64,000 bases of DNA from Romboutsia sedimentorum (GTDB lineage: Bacteria > Bacillota > Clostridia > Peptostreptococcales > Peptostreptococcaceae), in NCBI RefSeq assembly GCF_030131845.1, contig NZ_JASKYM010000009.1, positions 48,511 through 112,510 of the forward strand. The letters are read 5' to 3'. Both the position numbers and the translations under genes were made by a program. Below the pieces are notes generated by a model. That model was not told the DNA's origin, made no database searches, and saw only the letters and a list, made by a program, of their open reading frames with translations. How positions within the stretch are numbered: the stretch's first letter is position 1; the number at the start of each line of letters is the position of its first letter. Shown in pieces: positions 18,594-27,654 of the stretch.

Positions 18594-19483
18594 TCTTTTA
18601 GTAATTCTAAATTTCTCTTAATTATATTTTTCCCTCTCCAGCTAAAAGCTCTATCTCCGTATCTTCTCTTAAATTCTTTATTTGATATATCATTAATTTC
18701 TTCATAATCTAATCTATATATTATATCATCCATAAAGTCTGCTATATCAGTCTTAGATATATTTTTATTATGAGGACATACATCTTGGCATATATCACAT
18801 CCAAATATACTATTACTACTTGTTAATATTTTTATTTCTTCATCACTCAATTCTTCTTTCTTTTGTGTCAAATAAGATAAACATCTCTTAGGATTCATCT
18901 CAAAATTTCCTAAAAGAGCATTTCCCGGACAATATTCTACACACTTACCACATTTTATACATGTTTTTAGTAAGGGTTCATCAGGGTAAAATGCATAATT
19001 ATTTATAATATATCCTATAAAAACATATGAACCATATTCGTCTGTTATTATGTTATTATTTATCCCAAAATATCCTATACCTGCTTTATACGCCAAATTT
19101 CTGTCTACCAATGGCCCATTATCTACAAATATTTTATACTCAAAACCTTTAATATTTGATTCTAAAAAATCACATATTTTTTGAAGGCTATTCTTTGCTA
19201 CAATATGATAATCTTTTCCATAACAATACTTAGATAAATTAGAATTTTCTTTTTCTCCTATATAATATGGAAATGCGCATACTATTATAGATTCTGCATT
19301 TTCCATTGTATATTTTGGATTCATTCTTTTTTCGATCATTTTCTCTTCCATCCCAGTTACATGTCCATTTGATAATCTACGCTTTACTACTCTTTCTAAA
19401 TTCTTATCTACTTCAACACTTGCTATGCCTACACATTTCAATCCTAGTGATGCACAAAATTCTTTTAATTTATTTTTGTTCAT
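18578..19483 (-). CDS. queG: Epoxyqueuosine reductase QueG (short form)
   Basis: QueG reduces epoxyqueuosine to queuosine in tRNA, the last step of queuosine synthesis, using cobalamin and two 4Fe-4S clusters. Motifs visible: VDNGPLVDRNLAYKAGIGYFG, then CIKCGKCVEYCPGNAL and FGCDICQDVCPHNK, the two cluster sites, followed by RRYGDRAFSWRGKNIIKRN. The frame opens far upstream at 19597, but AAAGGAT is placed for ATG 19483 (MNKNKLKEFCASLGL), giving 301 residues. Bacillus and E. coli QueG are about 380 residues with a C-terminal HEAT-repeat part; that is absent here. The gene is divergent from the RusA-like gene across 64 bp. Confidence 0.9.
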   Translation of the reverse strand: MNKNKLKEFCASLGLKCVGIASVEVDKNLERVVKRRLSNGHVTGMEEKMIEKRMNPKYTMENAESIIVCAFPYYIGEKENSNLSKYCYGKDYHIVAKNSLQKICDFLESNIKGFEYKIFVDNGPLVDRNLAYKAGIGYFGINNNIITDEYGSYVFIGYIINNYAFYPDEPLLKTCIKCGKCVEYCPGNALLGNFEMNPKRCLSYLTQKKEELSDEEIKILTSSNSIFGCDICQDVCPHNKNISKTDIADFMDDIIYRLDYEEINDISNKEFKRRYGDRAFSWRGKNIIKRNLELLKEKSDD

Positions 19484-19547
19484 AAAATATCCTTTCATTA
19501 ATCTCTCATTAGATTTATAATAACTAAGGTGTAAGGATGGTGATAAT

Positions 19548-19952
19548 TTGATTAAATTAGTAATACCAGGTAGACCTATAAGTAAATCCAATTTCAAACT
19601 TCATAATATTCACGGTCAGGCATGGATGCCATCAAGCGGTAAACATTCTAAATATTTAGCTTATGAAAATATGATTGCCGGTTTTATAAATCAGCAATAT
19701 GATGGTGATACTATTACAGAAGATTTAATTATGATACTAAAATTATATTTCCCTGATAAACGCATGGGAGATTTACACAATTACCCTAAAAGTATATGTG
19801 ATGGTATTGAAAAAAGTGGCATTATAAAAAATGATAAACAGCTCAAACCTGTTTTATTGTTTGATTTCATAGATAAAGAAAATCCACGTGTTGAAATAGA
19901 GCTTTATCCACTTTCTAAATATAATGTATCTTATAGTATCGACCCAATATAA
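19548..19952 (+). CDS. RusA-family Holliday junction resolvase, solitary
   Basis: A 134-residue protein beginning MIKLVIPGRPISKSNFK, with the acidic motif GDLHNYPKSICDGIEKSGIIKNDKQLK, which matches the RusA D-x2-N-x3-K-x4-D-L core and a following D. RusA enzymes are dimeric, Mg-dependent endonucleases that cut four-way junctions; most are carried by phages. The start is TTG at 19548; an ATG or GTG frame upstream is interrupted, and AAGGATGGTGA sits at a suitable distance. No other phage-like gene is nearby. It is transcribed away from queG and ended by two strong terminators. Confidence 0.8.
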   Translation: MIKLVIPGRPISKSNFKLHNIHGQAWMPSSGKHSKYLAYENMIAGFINQQYDGDTITEDLIMILKLYFPDKRMGDLHNYPKSICDGIEKSGIIKNDKQLKPVLLFDFIDKENPRVEIELYPLSKYNVSYSIDPI

Positions 19953-19972
19953 TTAGTTTTCTTTGTATTTTA

Positions 19973-19994
19973 TGTCACGCTAGCGTGACATTTT
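19973..19994 (+). terminator. Terminator of the RusA-like gene
   Basis: TGTCACGCTAGCGTGACA is a perfect 18-base palindrome followed by TTTTC. It lies 21 bases after the stop. Confidence 0.7.
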
Positions 19995-19999
19995 CAAAT

Positions 20000-20043
20000 A
20001 AATAGAACTTAATAATTACATATGTAATTATTAAGTTCTATTT
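20000..20043. terminator. Bidirectional terminator
   Basis: A perfect 21-bp inverted repeat with only two central bases, flanked by A and T runs, between the RusA-like gene (plus) and the aldo/keto reductase gene (minus). It can end transcripts from both sides. Confidence 0.85.
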
Positions 20044-20076
20044 ATTATTGTCTTTTTTTATTTTTATAATTCTACA

Positions 20077-21072
20077 CTATCCAAGTTTTACTGATACATC
20101 TTTTAACATATCTCTAATAGGAAGTTCATATGGACATTTAGTCTCACATAATCCACAATTTATACATTCATTTGCTTTTCCGCTTATAGCTTCATATCTT
20201 TCTACTGCCCATTCTTTTAAATTATATCTGGTATAATATCCTTCTAATAAAAAGTTTGTAGGTATATTTACTCCTACAGGACATGGTAGGCAATATTCAC
20301 ATCTTCTACAAAATCTTTTTCCTAAGCTATTTCTTATCTGTTGTATTTTATCATTATCGGACTTTGTTAGTTGTAAGTCTTCTAATACAGAAACATTTTG
20401 ATTTACTTGTTCAATACTGTCCATACCTGGTATAGCAACATCTATATAATCTTTTGAAAGTATATATTTTATAGCTAAAGTAGCATCATCTAGTGCCCCT
20501 CCTGCTAAAGGCTTCATAACAATAACTCCTATGCCTCTTTCATTCGCTTTTCTAAATACTTCATCTGCTTGGTCTTCTACTATATTGTATGGAAATTGAA
20601 TTGTAGCAAATTTATCATCTTCTACTGCTTTTTGCATTGTTTCTAAGCTATGACTAGTTATTCCTATGTGTTTTATTTTTCCAGAATTTTTAGCTTCTAA
20701 TAACGCTTTATATGCCTTATTATCATCAAATATAGTATCATATTCTTCACTTTTAAGGTTATGAATTTGATATAAATCAATACAATCAGTTTTAAGATTT
20801 GATAAACTTATTTGTATATCATTTTTCATACCTTCATAATCCCTAGACATACTTTTAGTAGCTATAAAGAATTTATCTCTTTTTCCCTTTAGCGCATTAC
20901 CTATATACTCTTCACTTACAGTATATCCTCTTGCTGTATCTATAAAATTTATTCCTTGCTTTTCTAGTTCGTCAATTACTTTAAATGTATCATCTTGAGT
21001 AATTCTTTGTATAGGTATTCCACCAAATCCTACTCTTTTAATATTCATATTAGTTTTTCCTAATAATCTCAT
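20077..21072 (-). CDS. Aldo/keto reductase with C-terminal iron-sulfur domain
   Basis: A 331-residue oxidoreductase. The TIM-barrel part has the catalytic tetrad motifs: Asp and Tyr in FIDTARGYTVSEEYIG, Lys in FFIATKSM, His in LYQIHNL. A ferredoxin-like C-terminal domain carries CRRCEYCLPCPVGVNIP and CINCGLCETKCPYELPI, two cysteine clusters. This arrangement is common in anaerobes and suggests electron transfer by iron-sulfur centres. The physiological substrate is unknown. It is a single gene with a GGGGAAATA ribosome site, 32 bp downstream of nfo. Confidence 0.9.
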   Translation of the reverse strand: MRLLGKTNMNIKRVGFGGIPIQRITQDDTFKVIDELEKQGINFIDTARGYTVSEEYIGNALKGKRDKFFIATKSMSRDYEGMKNDIQISLSNLKTDCIDLYQIHNLKSEEYDTIFDDNKAYKALLEAKNSGKIKHIGITSHSLETMQKAVEDDKFATIQFPYNIVEDQADEVFRKANERGIGVIVMKPLAGGALDDATLAIKYILSKDYIDVAIPGMDSIEQVNQNVSVLEDLQLTKSDNDKIQQIRNSLGKRFCRRCEYCLPCPVGVNIPTNFLLEGYYTRYNLKEWAVERYEAISGKANECINCGLCETKCPYELPIRDMLKDVSVKLG

Positions 21073-21104
21073 TATTTCCCCACCTAACTATTTGAAATAT
21101 ATTT

Positions 21105-21941
21105 TTACTTGCTTTTTAATATATCTTTTATCATTTTTATTTCTCTTTTATGACCTTCTTCTTCAAGTGGTGTTTCTAAGAAAAATGGAAGATGACTTAT
21201 GCTTGGATGCGTCATAAAGTTAATTATTGCATCTAATCCTATTTTACCTTCTCCTATTACCGAATGTCTATCCTTTTTATCTCCAAATGGCATCATACTA
21301 TCATTAAGGTGTATTGCTTTTAATTTATCTAATCCAACTATCTTATCAAATTCTTCTAAAACTCCATCCAAATCATTTACTATATCATATCCTGCTGAAA
21401 AAATATGACATGTATCTAAGCATACACCCATTCTTTCACTATGTTCTACTCCATCTATTATTCTTTTAAGATGTTCAAATTTAAATCCGATTTCAGTTCC
21501 TTTTCCAGACATAGTTTCAAGAAGTATAGTTATTTTCTCATCACCCTTTATAGATTCATTAAGCGCATTAACTATTCTATCGATTCCAAAATCAACTCCT
21601 CCTCCAACATGACTTCCTGGATGGAAACATAGATACTCAACTCCTAAAAACTCCATTCTCTCTATATCTTCTTTTATAACTTTTCTAGCAAACTCATATA
21701 CTTCATCTTTTGCTCCACCTAAATTCATAGTGTAAGGTGCATGAGCTAATAAAGGTCCAAAGTTGTTTATTTTTCTTATTTCTTGAAATTTAGCTATATC
21801 TTTTTCGTCAAATGCTTTAGCATTTCCTCCTCTTGGATTTCTGCTAAAAAACTGAAATGTATTTGCTCCTATTTCTATTGCAACTTCTGCTGCTTTTTTA
21901 TATCCTTTTGATATCGATATGTGTGGTCCTATTACTAACAT
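21105..21941 (-). CDS. nfo: Endonuclease IV
   Basis: An AP endonuclease for base-excision repair. The 278-residue TIM barrel has all metal-binding motifs: [73 protein letters not shown] and [25 protein letters not shown] precedes the ATG. It is followed at 32 bp by the aldo/keto reductase gene and could share its transcript. Confidence 0.97.
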   Translation of the reverse strand: MLVIGPHISISKGYKKAAEVAIEIGANTFQFFSRNPRGGNAKAFDEKDIAKFQEIRKINNFGPLLAHAPYTMNLGGAKDEVYEFARKVIKEDIERMEFLGVEYLCFHPGSHVGGGVDFGIDRIVNALNESIKGDEKITILLETMSGKGTEIGFKFEHLKRIIDGVEHSERMGVCLDTCHIFSAGYDIVNDLDGVLEEFDKIVGLDKLKAIHLNDSMMPFGDKKDRHSVIGEGKIGLDAIINFMTHPSISHLPFFLETPLEEEGHKREIKMIKDILKSK

Positions 21942-22026
21942 GTATATTCTCCTTTTATGTTTTATTAATTGTTTATATTATTTAATTATACCCAAAAAAA
22001 TAAGTATCAACAAAAGTTGACACTTA

Positions 22027-22593
22027 TTACATATTAAATATTTTTTTCTCTAACATAGGTATAGTTAAAACTGCTATTTTATATCCTTGATCTATATCCA
22101 TCTTTTCTCTCGATTTTAAAATTTCATCTATTTTTGATTTCATAGTATTCTTTAAATCATTAACTTCATCTAAGCTTAAAGAAAGTTCATTGTAGTCAAT
22201 GATGCTATCATTTGACAATTGTTCTTCCTCCGCTGCATGATAAAATAATTCACTTATGTTTTCAAATTTAGATATGCATAATTTTTCCGATTTTTGTTCA
22301 TTCTCTAATGAAAAATCTAGCACTTTTTTTCCTATTACTATGTTTTTTGCTTTTGGGTAATAATACTTTTCTACTATTCCTGATTTTACTTTTTCCTCTA
22401 CTAACTCTAATATACCCACCTTATAAAGAGTTTTTATGTGATAGTTAATCTTAGCATGAGGCTCATCTAATAATTGTGATAATTGTTTCGCTGATAAAGG
22501 CGATTTATTAAATGTTTTTAGAATATCTATTCTTCGAGGATGCGCAATAGCTTTTATACATTCTAAATCTCTTAACACAAGTACTTGTTTCAT
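22027..22593 (-). CDS. ArsR/HTH_20-type winged-helix regulator
   Basis: A 188-residue regulator with an N-terminal winged helix (about 9-75): AIAHPRRIDILKTFNKSPLSAKQLSQLLDEPHAKINYHIKTLYKVGILELVEE, a typical ArsR-like or SmtB-like DNA-binding segment read across several blocks. The C-terminal 100 residues are helical and charged and have no recognised ligand-binding motif. No cysteine metal site is evident. The target is unknown; it sits between nfo and glsA, oriented the same way, 84 bp after glsA ends its start side. Confidence 0.85.
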   Translation of the reverse strand: MKQVLVLRDLECIKAIAHPRRIDILKTFNKSPLSAKQLSQLLDEPHAKINYHIKTLYKVGILELVEEKVKSGIVEKYYYPKAKNIVIGKKVLDFSLENEQKSEKLCISKFENISELFYHAAEEEQLSNDSIIDYNELSLSLDEVNDLKNTMKSKIDEILKSREKMDIDQGYKIAVLTIPMLEKKIFNM

Positions 22594-22677
22594 TCCCCCA
22601 CCCCTAAAAAAAAGATTTTATGTTATTTTAATTTAATTATATATTACCTATATGTAGTTGTCAAAAAATTCTATCTT

Positions 22678-23595
22678 TTAGAATATATTCAAATTTAATT
22701 TTTTAGATAGGTCTTCTAATATTTTTACTCCTGCAACACTGTTTCCTTTTTTGTCTAAAGATGGTCCATAAACTCCAATACCCATGCTATTTGGAACTGA
22801 TGCCATTATGCCCCCTCCAACACCAGATTTAGCAGGTATTCCAACCTTTATAGCAAACTCTCCAGATGCATCATACATACCACATGTAACCATGAAAGTT
22901 TTAACCATTCTAGAAACTCTCTCACTTATTAATCTTTCACCATTTTCTACATCAATACCATAAGATGCAAGATTCATACCTATTCTTGCTAAATCTACTG
23001 CATCTATTTCTAAAGAACACTGTTTAAAATACAAATCTAATACTTCTTCTACATCACCATCAATGAATCCATCATTTTTAAGAAGGTATGCCATTGCTCT
23101 ATTTCTATCTCCGCTCACTTTTTCTGACTCATAAACATCATAATTAATCCCTATATTGTCATTTTTAGCTAATCGTCTAAAAAACTTTAACATTCTCTCT
23201 TCTTTTTCTTGAGGAGTAGCTCCTTTTATTAATGATGTTGTCACTATAGCTCCAGCATTTATCATAGGATTGCACGGTTTTTTTGTATCATTTGTTTCTA
23301 GCTTCATTATAGAATTAAATGGGTCCCCACTTGGTTCCATCCCAACTTTTGAAAAGACATCAATCCAATCATTATCCATTAAAGCCATTGCAAGTACTAT
23401 AGTTTTTGATATACTCTGTATTGTAAATTTAGTTTCACAGTCTCCCACTTTATATACATTATTATCTTTATCTATTATACATATTCCCAAATCATCTCTA
23501 TGTGCATTTTTTAATTCAGGTATATAACTAGCCACTTGACCATAATTCACGTATTTTCTATTTGTATCTAACACTTCTTTAAGTATTCTTTCCAT
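22678..23595 (-). CDS. glsA: Glutaminase
   Basis: Hydrolyses glutamine to glutamate and ammonia. The 305-residue enzyme is of the serine-dependent, beta-lactamase-fold family: SISK with Ser61 and Lys64 near the N-terminus, GDPFNSIMKLETNDTKKPCNPMINAGAI and the conserved VPAKSGVGGGIMASVPN-type segment near the C-terminus. GGAGG precedes the ATG. It may serve acid resistance or glutamate supply; no partner antiporter lies nearby. Confidence 0.95.
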   Translation of the reverse strand: MERILKEVLDTNRKYVNYGQVASYIPELKNAHRDDLGICIIDKDNNVYKVGDCETKFTIQSISKTIVLAMALMDNDWIDVFSKVGMEPSGDPFNSIMKLETNDTKKPCNPMINAGAIVTTSLIKGATPQEKEERMLKFFRRLAKNDNIGINYDVYESEKVSGDRNRAMAYLLKNDGFIDGDVEEVLDLYFKQCSLEIDAVDLARIGMNLASYGIDVENGERLISERVSRMVKTFMVTCGMYDASGEFAIKVGIPAKSGVGGGIMASVPNSMGIGVYGPSLDKKGNSVAGVKILEDLSKKLNLNIF

Positions 23596-23651
23596 ATTTA
23601 CCTCCTTATTTAGTTATATTTCTAAATATATGCTAGTTATATAATACAAAA

Positions 23652-23682
23652 GGTCCTGACATTCTGTCAATATCAGGACTTT
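23652..23682 (-). terminator. Terminator before glsA (after the kinase gene's stop)
   Basis: GTCCTGA and TCAGGAC pair (23653-23679) around a long loop and are followed on the minus strand by TTTTGT. It lies downstream of the nucleoside-kinase-like gene. Confidence 0.75.
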
Positions 23683-23691
23683 TATATATCT

Positions 23692-25359
23692 CTAGTCTAC
23701 TATTTTACTACCGCCTATAAACTCTCTCAATATAGATGTGAAAGGTATATCTGATGTGTCTTTCAATTCAGTAAAATATTGAAGAAACTTAAGCAATCTA
23801 TTCGCTTCTATATATGATGGATTTTCTATTGAGATTTCTTCTAATAATGGTTTTGCATATGTTTTTAAAATAGATAATTCATAAACACATGCAGAGTTAA
23901 ATATTATATCTGCTTCTTCTTGATAAGGGAATATATTTTTCTTTTCACCACGTCTTACAGATTCCCATTGCATTATTGTTTTTTCTGCGCTATAACCTCT
24001 AAAATTATAATCTCTAACCATTCTTCTTATTAACCTTAAGTCAGTTGTTGGAATTCTATTATGGTCATCTAAATTTATTTGAGTAAGAGCACTTATATAT
24101 ATCTTGAATTTATCACTATCTGGTATAGATTTAGTTAACATAGGATTTAATCCATGTATTCCCTCTAAGATTATTGGCTGATTTTGATTTATTTTTAGTT
24201 TTTTACCAGTTTCTTCTCTTATACCTAGCTTAAAATTAAACTTTGGTAAGCTTATTTCTTTCCCATCTAATAAATCTTTTAGATCTTTATTAAATCTTTT
24301 TAAATCTATAGCTTCTATACATTCAAAATCCAAATTTCCAAACTCATCTAAAGGAGTATCTTCTCTATTGACAAAATAATCATCTAAAGATATCGAAACA
24401 GGATTTAAGTTGTTAACTCTAAGATGTATTGATAGTCGGTTGGCAAAACTAGTTTTTCCTGATGAAGATGGTGCTGCAATTAATACTACTCTTTTATCTT
24501 TTTCTTTTATTATATCTGCTATTTGAGAAAGTTTTTTCTCATGTAGTGCTTCAACTATTCTTATTACCTCTCCATACTCATCGTTTCCTATTATTTTGTT
24601 AAGCGTTGTTACTTTGTCTACACCTATAAGTTTTGACCATTTTTCTGCTTCTTTATATATATTTGCAAGCTTTGGCTGTTGCTTGAATTCCACACATAAA
24701 TTTTTGTTAAATTCACTTGGTCCTAAAAGAATAACTCCATCATTATATAATTTCAAATCAAATGTTTTTATATATCCTGTTGATGGTAACATGTATCCAT
24801 AAAAATGATCTATATAATTGTTACATTTATAAAGTTTTACATCATCATATTCTTTATATTTTAATAGTTCTGCCTTTTCATGGAGACCACAACTTTCAAA
24901 TATATCTATTGCTTCACCTACATTAGTTGATATTTTTTCTATTTTATAATTACTTTTTACTATCTCATTCATTCTTTGCTTTATGTTATAAATATCATCT
25001 TCATCTATTTTTTTATCTATGTGAACTTCACAATACAAACCATTAGATAAAGAATGCTCTATTGTAACTCTACTTTCTTTAAATAGTTCATTACAAGCCA
25101 TTATAAACACAAATGACATTGTTCTTGAATATACTCTCATCCCATCTGGTGTACTTGTATCTAAAAATCTTATTTCAGAGCCTTCATTAATTTGATGGCT
25201 TAATTCTCTTAATTTATTTTCTACAATAGCAATAGTTATGTACCCTTTATAACTTTCACTGATTTCTTTTGCTATATCCTCTAACAATATAGAAGAGTAT
25301 CCGTCTTTAATACTATATTGCATCGCTTTCCCATCAATGTTTAAATTTATATTCCTCAT
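23692..25359 (-). CDS. Uridine-kinase-like protein with N-terminal TGS/ThrRS-like region
   Basis: A 555-residue protein. The first 200 residues resemble the TGS and editing-like regions of threonyl-tRNA synthetase (IDGKAMQYSIKDGYSSILL, then MRVYSRTMSFVFIMACNELF, without the HxxxH motif). The C-terminal half is a phosphoribulokinase/uridine-kinase P-loop enzyme with IAAPSSSGKTSFANRLS as Walker A. Related proteins of this composite layout occur in clostridia and Thermotoga and are annotated as nucleoside kinases with an unknown substrate. AGGAGAAGGG precedes the ATG. It precedes its own terminator. Confidence 0.85.
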   Translation of the reverse strand: MRNINLNIDGKAMQYSIKDGYSSILLEDIAKEISESYKGYITIAIVENKLRELSHQINEGSEIRFLDTSTPDGMRVYSRTMSFVFIMACNELFKESRVTIEHSLSNGLYCEVHIDKKIDEDDIYNIKQRMNEIVKSNYKIEKISTNVGEAIDIFESCGLHEKAELLKYKEYDDVKLYKCNNYIDHFYGYMLPSTGYIKTFDLKLYNDGVILLGPSEFNKNLCVEFKQQPKLANIYKEAEKWSKLIGVDKVTTLNKIIGNDEYGEVIRIVEALHEKKLSQIADIIKEKDKRVVLIAAPSSSGKTSFANRLSIHLRVNNLNPVSISLDDYFVNREDTPLDEFGNLDFECIEAIDLKRFNKDLKDLLDGKEISLPKFNFKLGIREETGKKLKINQNQPIILEGIHGLNPMLTKSIPDSDKFKIYISALTQINLDDHNRIPTTDLRLIRRMVRDYNFRGYSAEKTIMQWESVRRGEKKNIFPYQEEADIIFNSACVYELSILKTYAKPLLEEISIENPSYIEANRLLKFLQYFTELKDTSDIPFTSILREFIGGSKIVD

Positions 25360-25386
25360 ATTTCTCCCTTCTCCTACATACAGGAA

Positions 25387-25408
25387 AAAGAGGTATTTAC
25401 ACCTCTTT
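25387..25408 (-). terminator. Terminator overlapping the TIM-barrel gene stop
   Basis: AAAGAGGT and ACCTCTTT pair on the minus strand and run into TTTTCC. The stop codon of the upstream gene (25397-25399) lies in the loop, so the last codons encode the stem. It ends the HEPN-lepB-TIM operon. Confidence 0.8.
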
Positions 25409-26158
25409 CATAATAAAATCTAAATTTTTGATACTATCCTCAATGTCTTTATAGTTAATTTCTAATACCATATAATTGGTATCTAAATTAACAACCTCTT
25501 TTATATGCTCCTTTGATAATATTCCTTTACCAATACCAATATGTTTATCATTGATGCCATCATTATCACTTAAATGAATTACTTTTGTTTTTTTGCTTAG
25601 TTGTTTTATATAATTATCTTTATTTATTAAATTATGTCCTGTATCATAGCAAAACCATAATCTACTATTTTTTACTCTCTCAAATATATATTCAAAATCA
25701 TATGCTATGTTTCCAACATTTGAAAAATCTCCATTCTCTGAATACACATTCTCTATAGAAATATTGGTGTCTATTCTATCTGACAATACTTTTAAAAAAT
25801 CACTACTAATATTTAAATATTTATTTCTATTTTTTTTAAGTCTGTTACTCATTACATATCCTAAGTGAAGGTTTATGTATTTTATATCTATTTCTTTTAA
25901 ATTATCATATAATTTTCCCACAAATTTTATCCATGAATTTCTTATATAATCCACATTTTCACAAGTATTTAATTCCATAGGTAAATGAATCCCAAGTGAT
26001 AAATCTAATTCTTTGATTCTATCTTTATAATCACATAATTTTTCGCATTCATCTAAGTTATCAATACCAACTTCTATATGTTTTATATCTTCTATTTTTT
26101 CACATAAATTTAAAGCTTCTTCAATATTAAATAAAAGTGCTGATATCCCTATTCTCAT
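25397..26158 (-). CDS. Sugar phosphate isomerase/epimerase-like TIM-barrel protein
   Basis: A 253-residue protein of the xylose-isomerase-like/AP endonuclease 2 family: MRIGISALLFN at the start, LGIHLPMEL, YINLHLGY, ISIENVY, LWFCYDTGHN, and KVIHLSDNDGINDKHIGIGKG, the spaced Glu/His/Asp metal-ligand pattern of the fold. The substrate is unknown. It follows lepB by 9 bp and ends the HEPN-lepB unit. Its stop is embedded in a terminator loop. Confidence 0.8.
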   Translation of the reverse strand: MRIGISALLFNIEEALNLCEKIEDIKHIEVGIDNLDECEKLCDYKDRIKELDLSLGIHLPMELNTCENVDYIRNSWIKFVGKLYDNLKEIDIKYINLHLGYVMSNRLKKNRNKYLNISSDFLKVLSDRIDTNISIENVYSENGDFSNVGNIAYDFEYIFERVKNSRLWFCYDTGHNLINKDNYIKQLSKKTKVIHLSDNDGINDKHIGIGKGILSKEHIKEVVNLDTNYMVLEINYKDIEDSIKNLDFIMKEV

Positions 26159-26167
26159 AACAAACCT

Positions 26168-26701
26168 CTAATTAACTTTTCCTATTTTATTAAATGGGAA
26201 CAATCTTATCATAACTTTACCCATTACATCTTTTTCATTAACTAATCCAACATCTTCATATCTACTATCTAAGCTTTTTTCTCTATTATCTCCCATAGCA
26301 AATATTTTTCCTTTTGGTACAACAATATCTATATTTCCTTCAGTATAATTATCATGTATATATGGTTCATTTGTTAATTTATCATTTACATATACTTTTG
26401 AGTTTTCTATTTTTATATGGTCGCCTGAAACTCCAATAATTCTTTTTACTAGATCTTTTCGATCCCCATCTTCTTGTAATAGTTCTGTGCTAAATACTAT
26501 TATATCTCCATCTTTTGGATCGCCAATTTTATACGCCATTCTATTAATTATTAAATAATCATTTTCCTCTAGGGTCGGATACATTGATTCCCCTCTTACC
26601 AATGTAGGCTTTATAAATTGAGTTATTATAACGGCAAATATAAGAGCTGTCGCAATTATCTTCATCCACTCTATCGCCTCTTTCTTTACTTTTTCATTCA
26701 T
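26168..26701 (-). CDS. lepB: Signal peptidase I
   Basis: A membrane-anchored serine protease that removes signal peptides. From the preferred start the 177-residue enzyme has one N-terminal membrane helix (MKIIATALIFAVIITQF), catalytic Ser39 in RGESMYPTL and Lys86 in DLVKRIIGV, then GDNREKSLDSRYEDVG. The frame opens at 26734, but GAGGAG is directly abutting the ATG at 26710 and nine bases from the ATG at 26701, so the latter is chosen. It is the middle gene of the HEPN-lepB-TIM unit (gaps of 37 and 9 bp). Confidence 0.95.
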   Translation of the reverse strand: MNEKVKKEAIEWMKIIATALIFAVIITQFIKPTLVRGESMYPTLEENDYLIINRMAYKIGDPKDGDIIVFSTELLQEDGDRKDLVKRIIGVSGDHIKIENSKVYVNDKLTNEPYIHDNYTEGNIDIVVPKGKIFAMGDNREKSLDSRYEDVGLVNEKDVMGKVMIRLFPFNKIGKVN

Positions 26702-26738
26702 CCGTACCATCTCCTCTAAAATTAGGTTACTCAATATA

Positions 26739-27542
26739 TTAATTTGATTTTTTTAAGCTACCTATCATGTGTATTGCCATCTCATTAATATTATCATATT
26801 TATCCATCTTGATTCCAATATCTAACAATTCGCAAGCTTTAATTAAATCTTGTACTACCTCCATTGGGTTGCCATATAGCTCTTCAATATCTTCTTTACT
26901 TACACCTTTAAAACCATGTCCCACTGGGCTTTCATTTCTTAATCTAATTAAACTCTCTAGTCTGTCACTATTTAATATTTCTACTACTTTGTCCATTCTT
27001 TTAGTTTTTTTTATGTGCTTGTTTATATATTGAGTTACCCCATGTATTAAATTTCCATTATATATATTATACTTCTTTTTTAAAGTATATAAAATATTTT
27101 TCTTAGATACCATATAACCATGCATACATACTTTATATGTTTTTGATTCTTTAGTACTAATAAAAATGTATTTAAACAAAGCTTCTTTTAATCTATATAG
27201 CCTTCCTAGAAAATCTATATACTCTTCATTCACAATTTGAATTTTCATATTCTCTACTAGTTCAGATAGTATATCTTCAGGTTCTCCTATATTCAAGTTC
27301 TCTAAATTAGTTATTAATTTATTTATTTGCCTTCTTGATAACATTTCTTCACTCATACTATTTATACTTTTCAATGCTTTTTTAAAGTCAAAGTTAACGG
27401 CATATTTAGATGACTCCATTAGTAAATATAAATCTCCTTCTATAATTCCCGCTTCTTCTAATATATCTAAAACTGCATCATAGTCATATCTTTGTAAAAA
27501 TTTAGATATAACGTACTCTTGGTTTTTATCTAATGAGCTCAT
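26739..27542 (-). CDS. HEPN-domain protein resembling the C-terminal part of Csm6/Csx1
   Basis: A 267-residue soluble protein with no recognised name. R202-N-x5-H209 (RNESPVGH) is the Rx4-6H signature of HEPN ribonucleases, in a setting (SLIRLRNESPVGHGFKGVS) that strongly resembles the HEPN part of Csm6/Csx1 CRISPR effectors. Residues 18-60 (YDYDAVLDILEEAGI and NFDFKKALKSI) and 108-128 (IDFLGRLYRLKEALFKYIF) also match patterns of that family. No CARF domain is present and no cas gene or CRISPR array is in the window, so cyclic-oligoadenylate control is not shown. AGGAGG precedes the ATG. It is the first gene of a unit with lepB (37 bp) and the TIM-barrel gene. Function is inference: an RNase-like protein of unknown role. 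Confidence 0.6.
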   Translation of the reverse strand: MSSLDKNQEYVISKFLQRYDYDAVLDILEEAGIIEGDLYLLMESSKYAVNFDFKKALKSINSMSEEMLSRRQINKLITNLENLNIGEPEDILSELVENMKIQIVNEEYIDFLGRLYRLKEALFKYIFISTKESKTYKVCMHGYMVSKKNILYTLKKKYNIYNGNLIHGVTQYINKHIKKTKRMDKVVEILNSDRLESLIRLRNESPVGHGFKGVSKEDIEELYGNPMEVVQDLIKACELLDIGIKMDKYDNINEMAIHMIGSLKKSN

Positions 27543-27654
27543 AATATACCTCCTATATTATATTTATAAAATTGACCTTCTTTTATTATTGAACTATATT
27601 ATATTTAAATATACATTTTTTGTATTGTATGATTAGTTATATTTATTTAAATAT

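Noticed and set aside
19548..20043. A prophage or mobile element around the RusA-like gene.
   Set aside because: Neighbours are housekeeping genes; no integrase, direct terminal repeats or composition change seen.
26739..27542. A CRISPR locus near the Csm6-like protein.
   Set aside because: I looked for regularly spaced direct repeats and for cas motifs in the window and found none.
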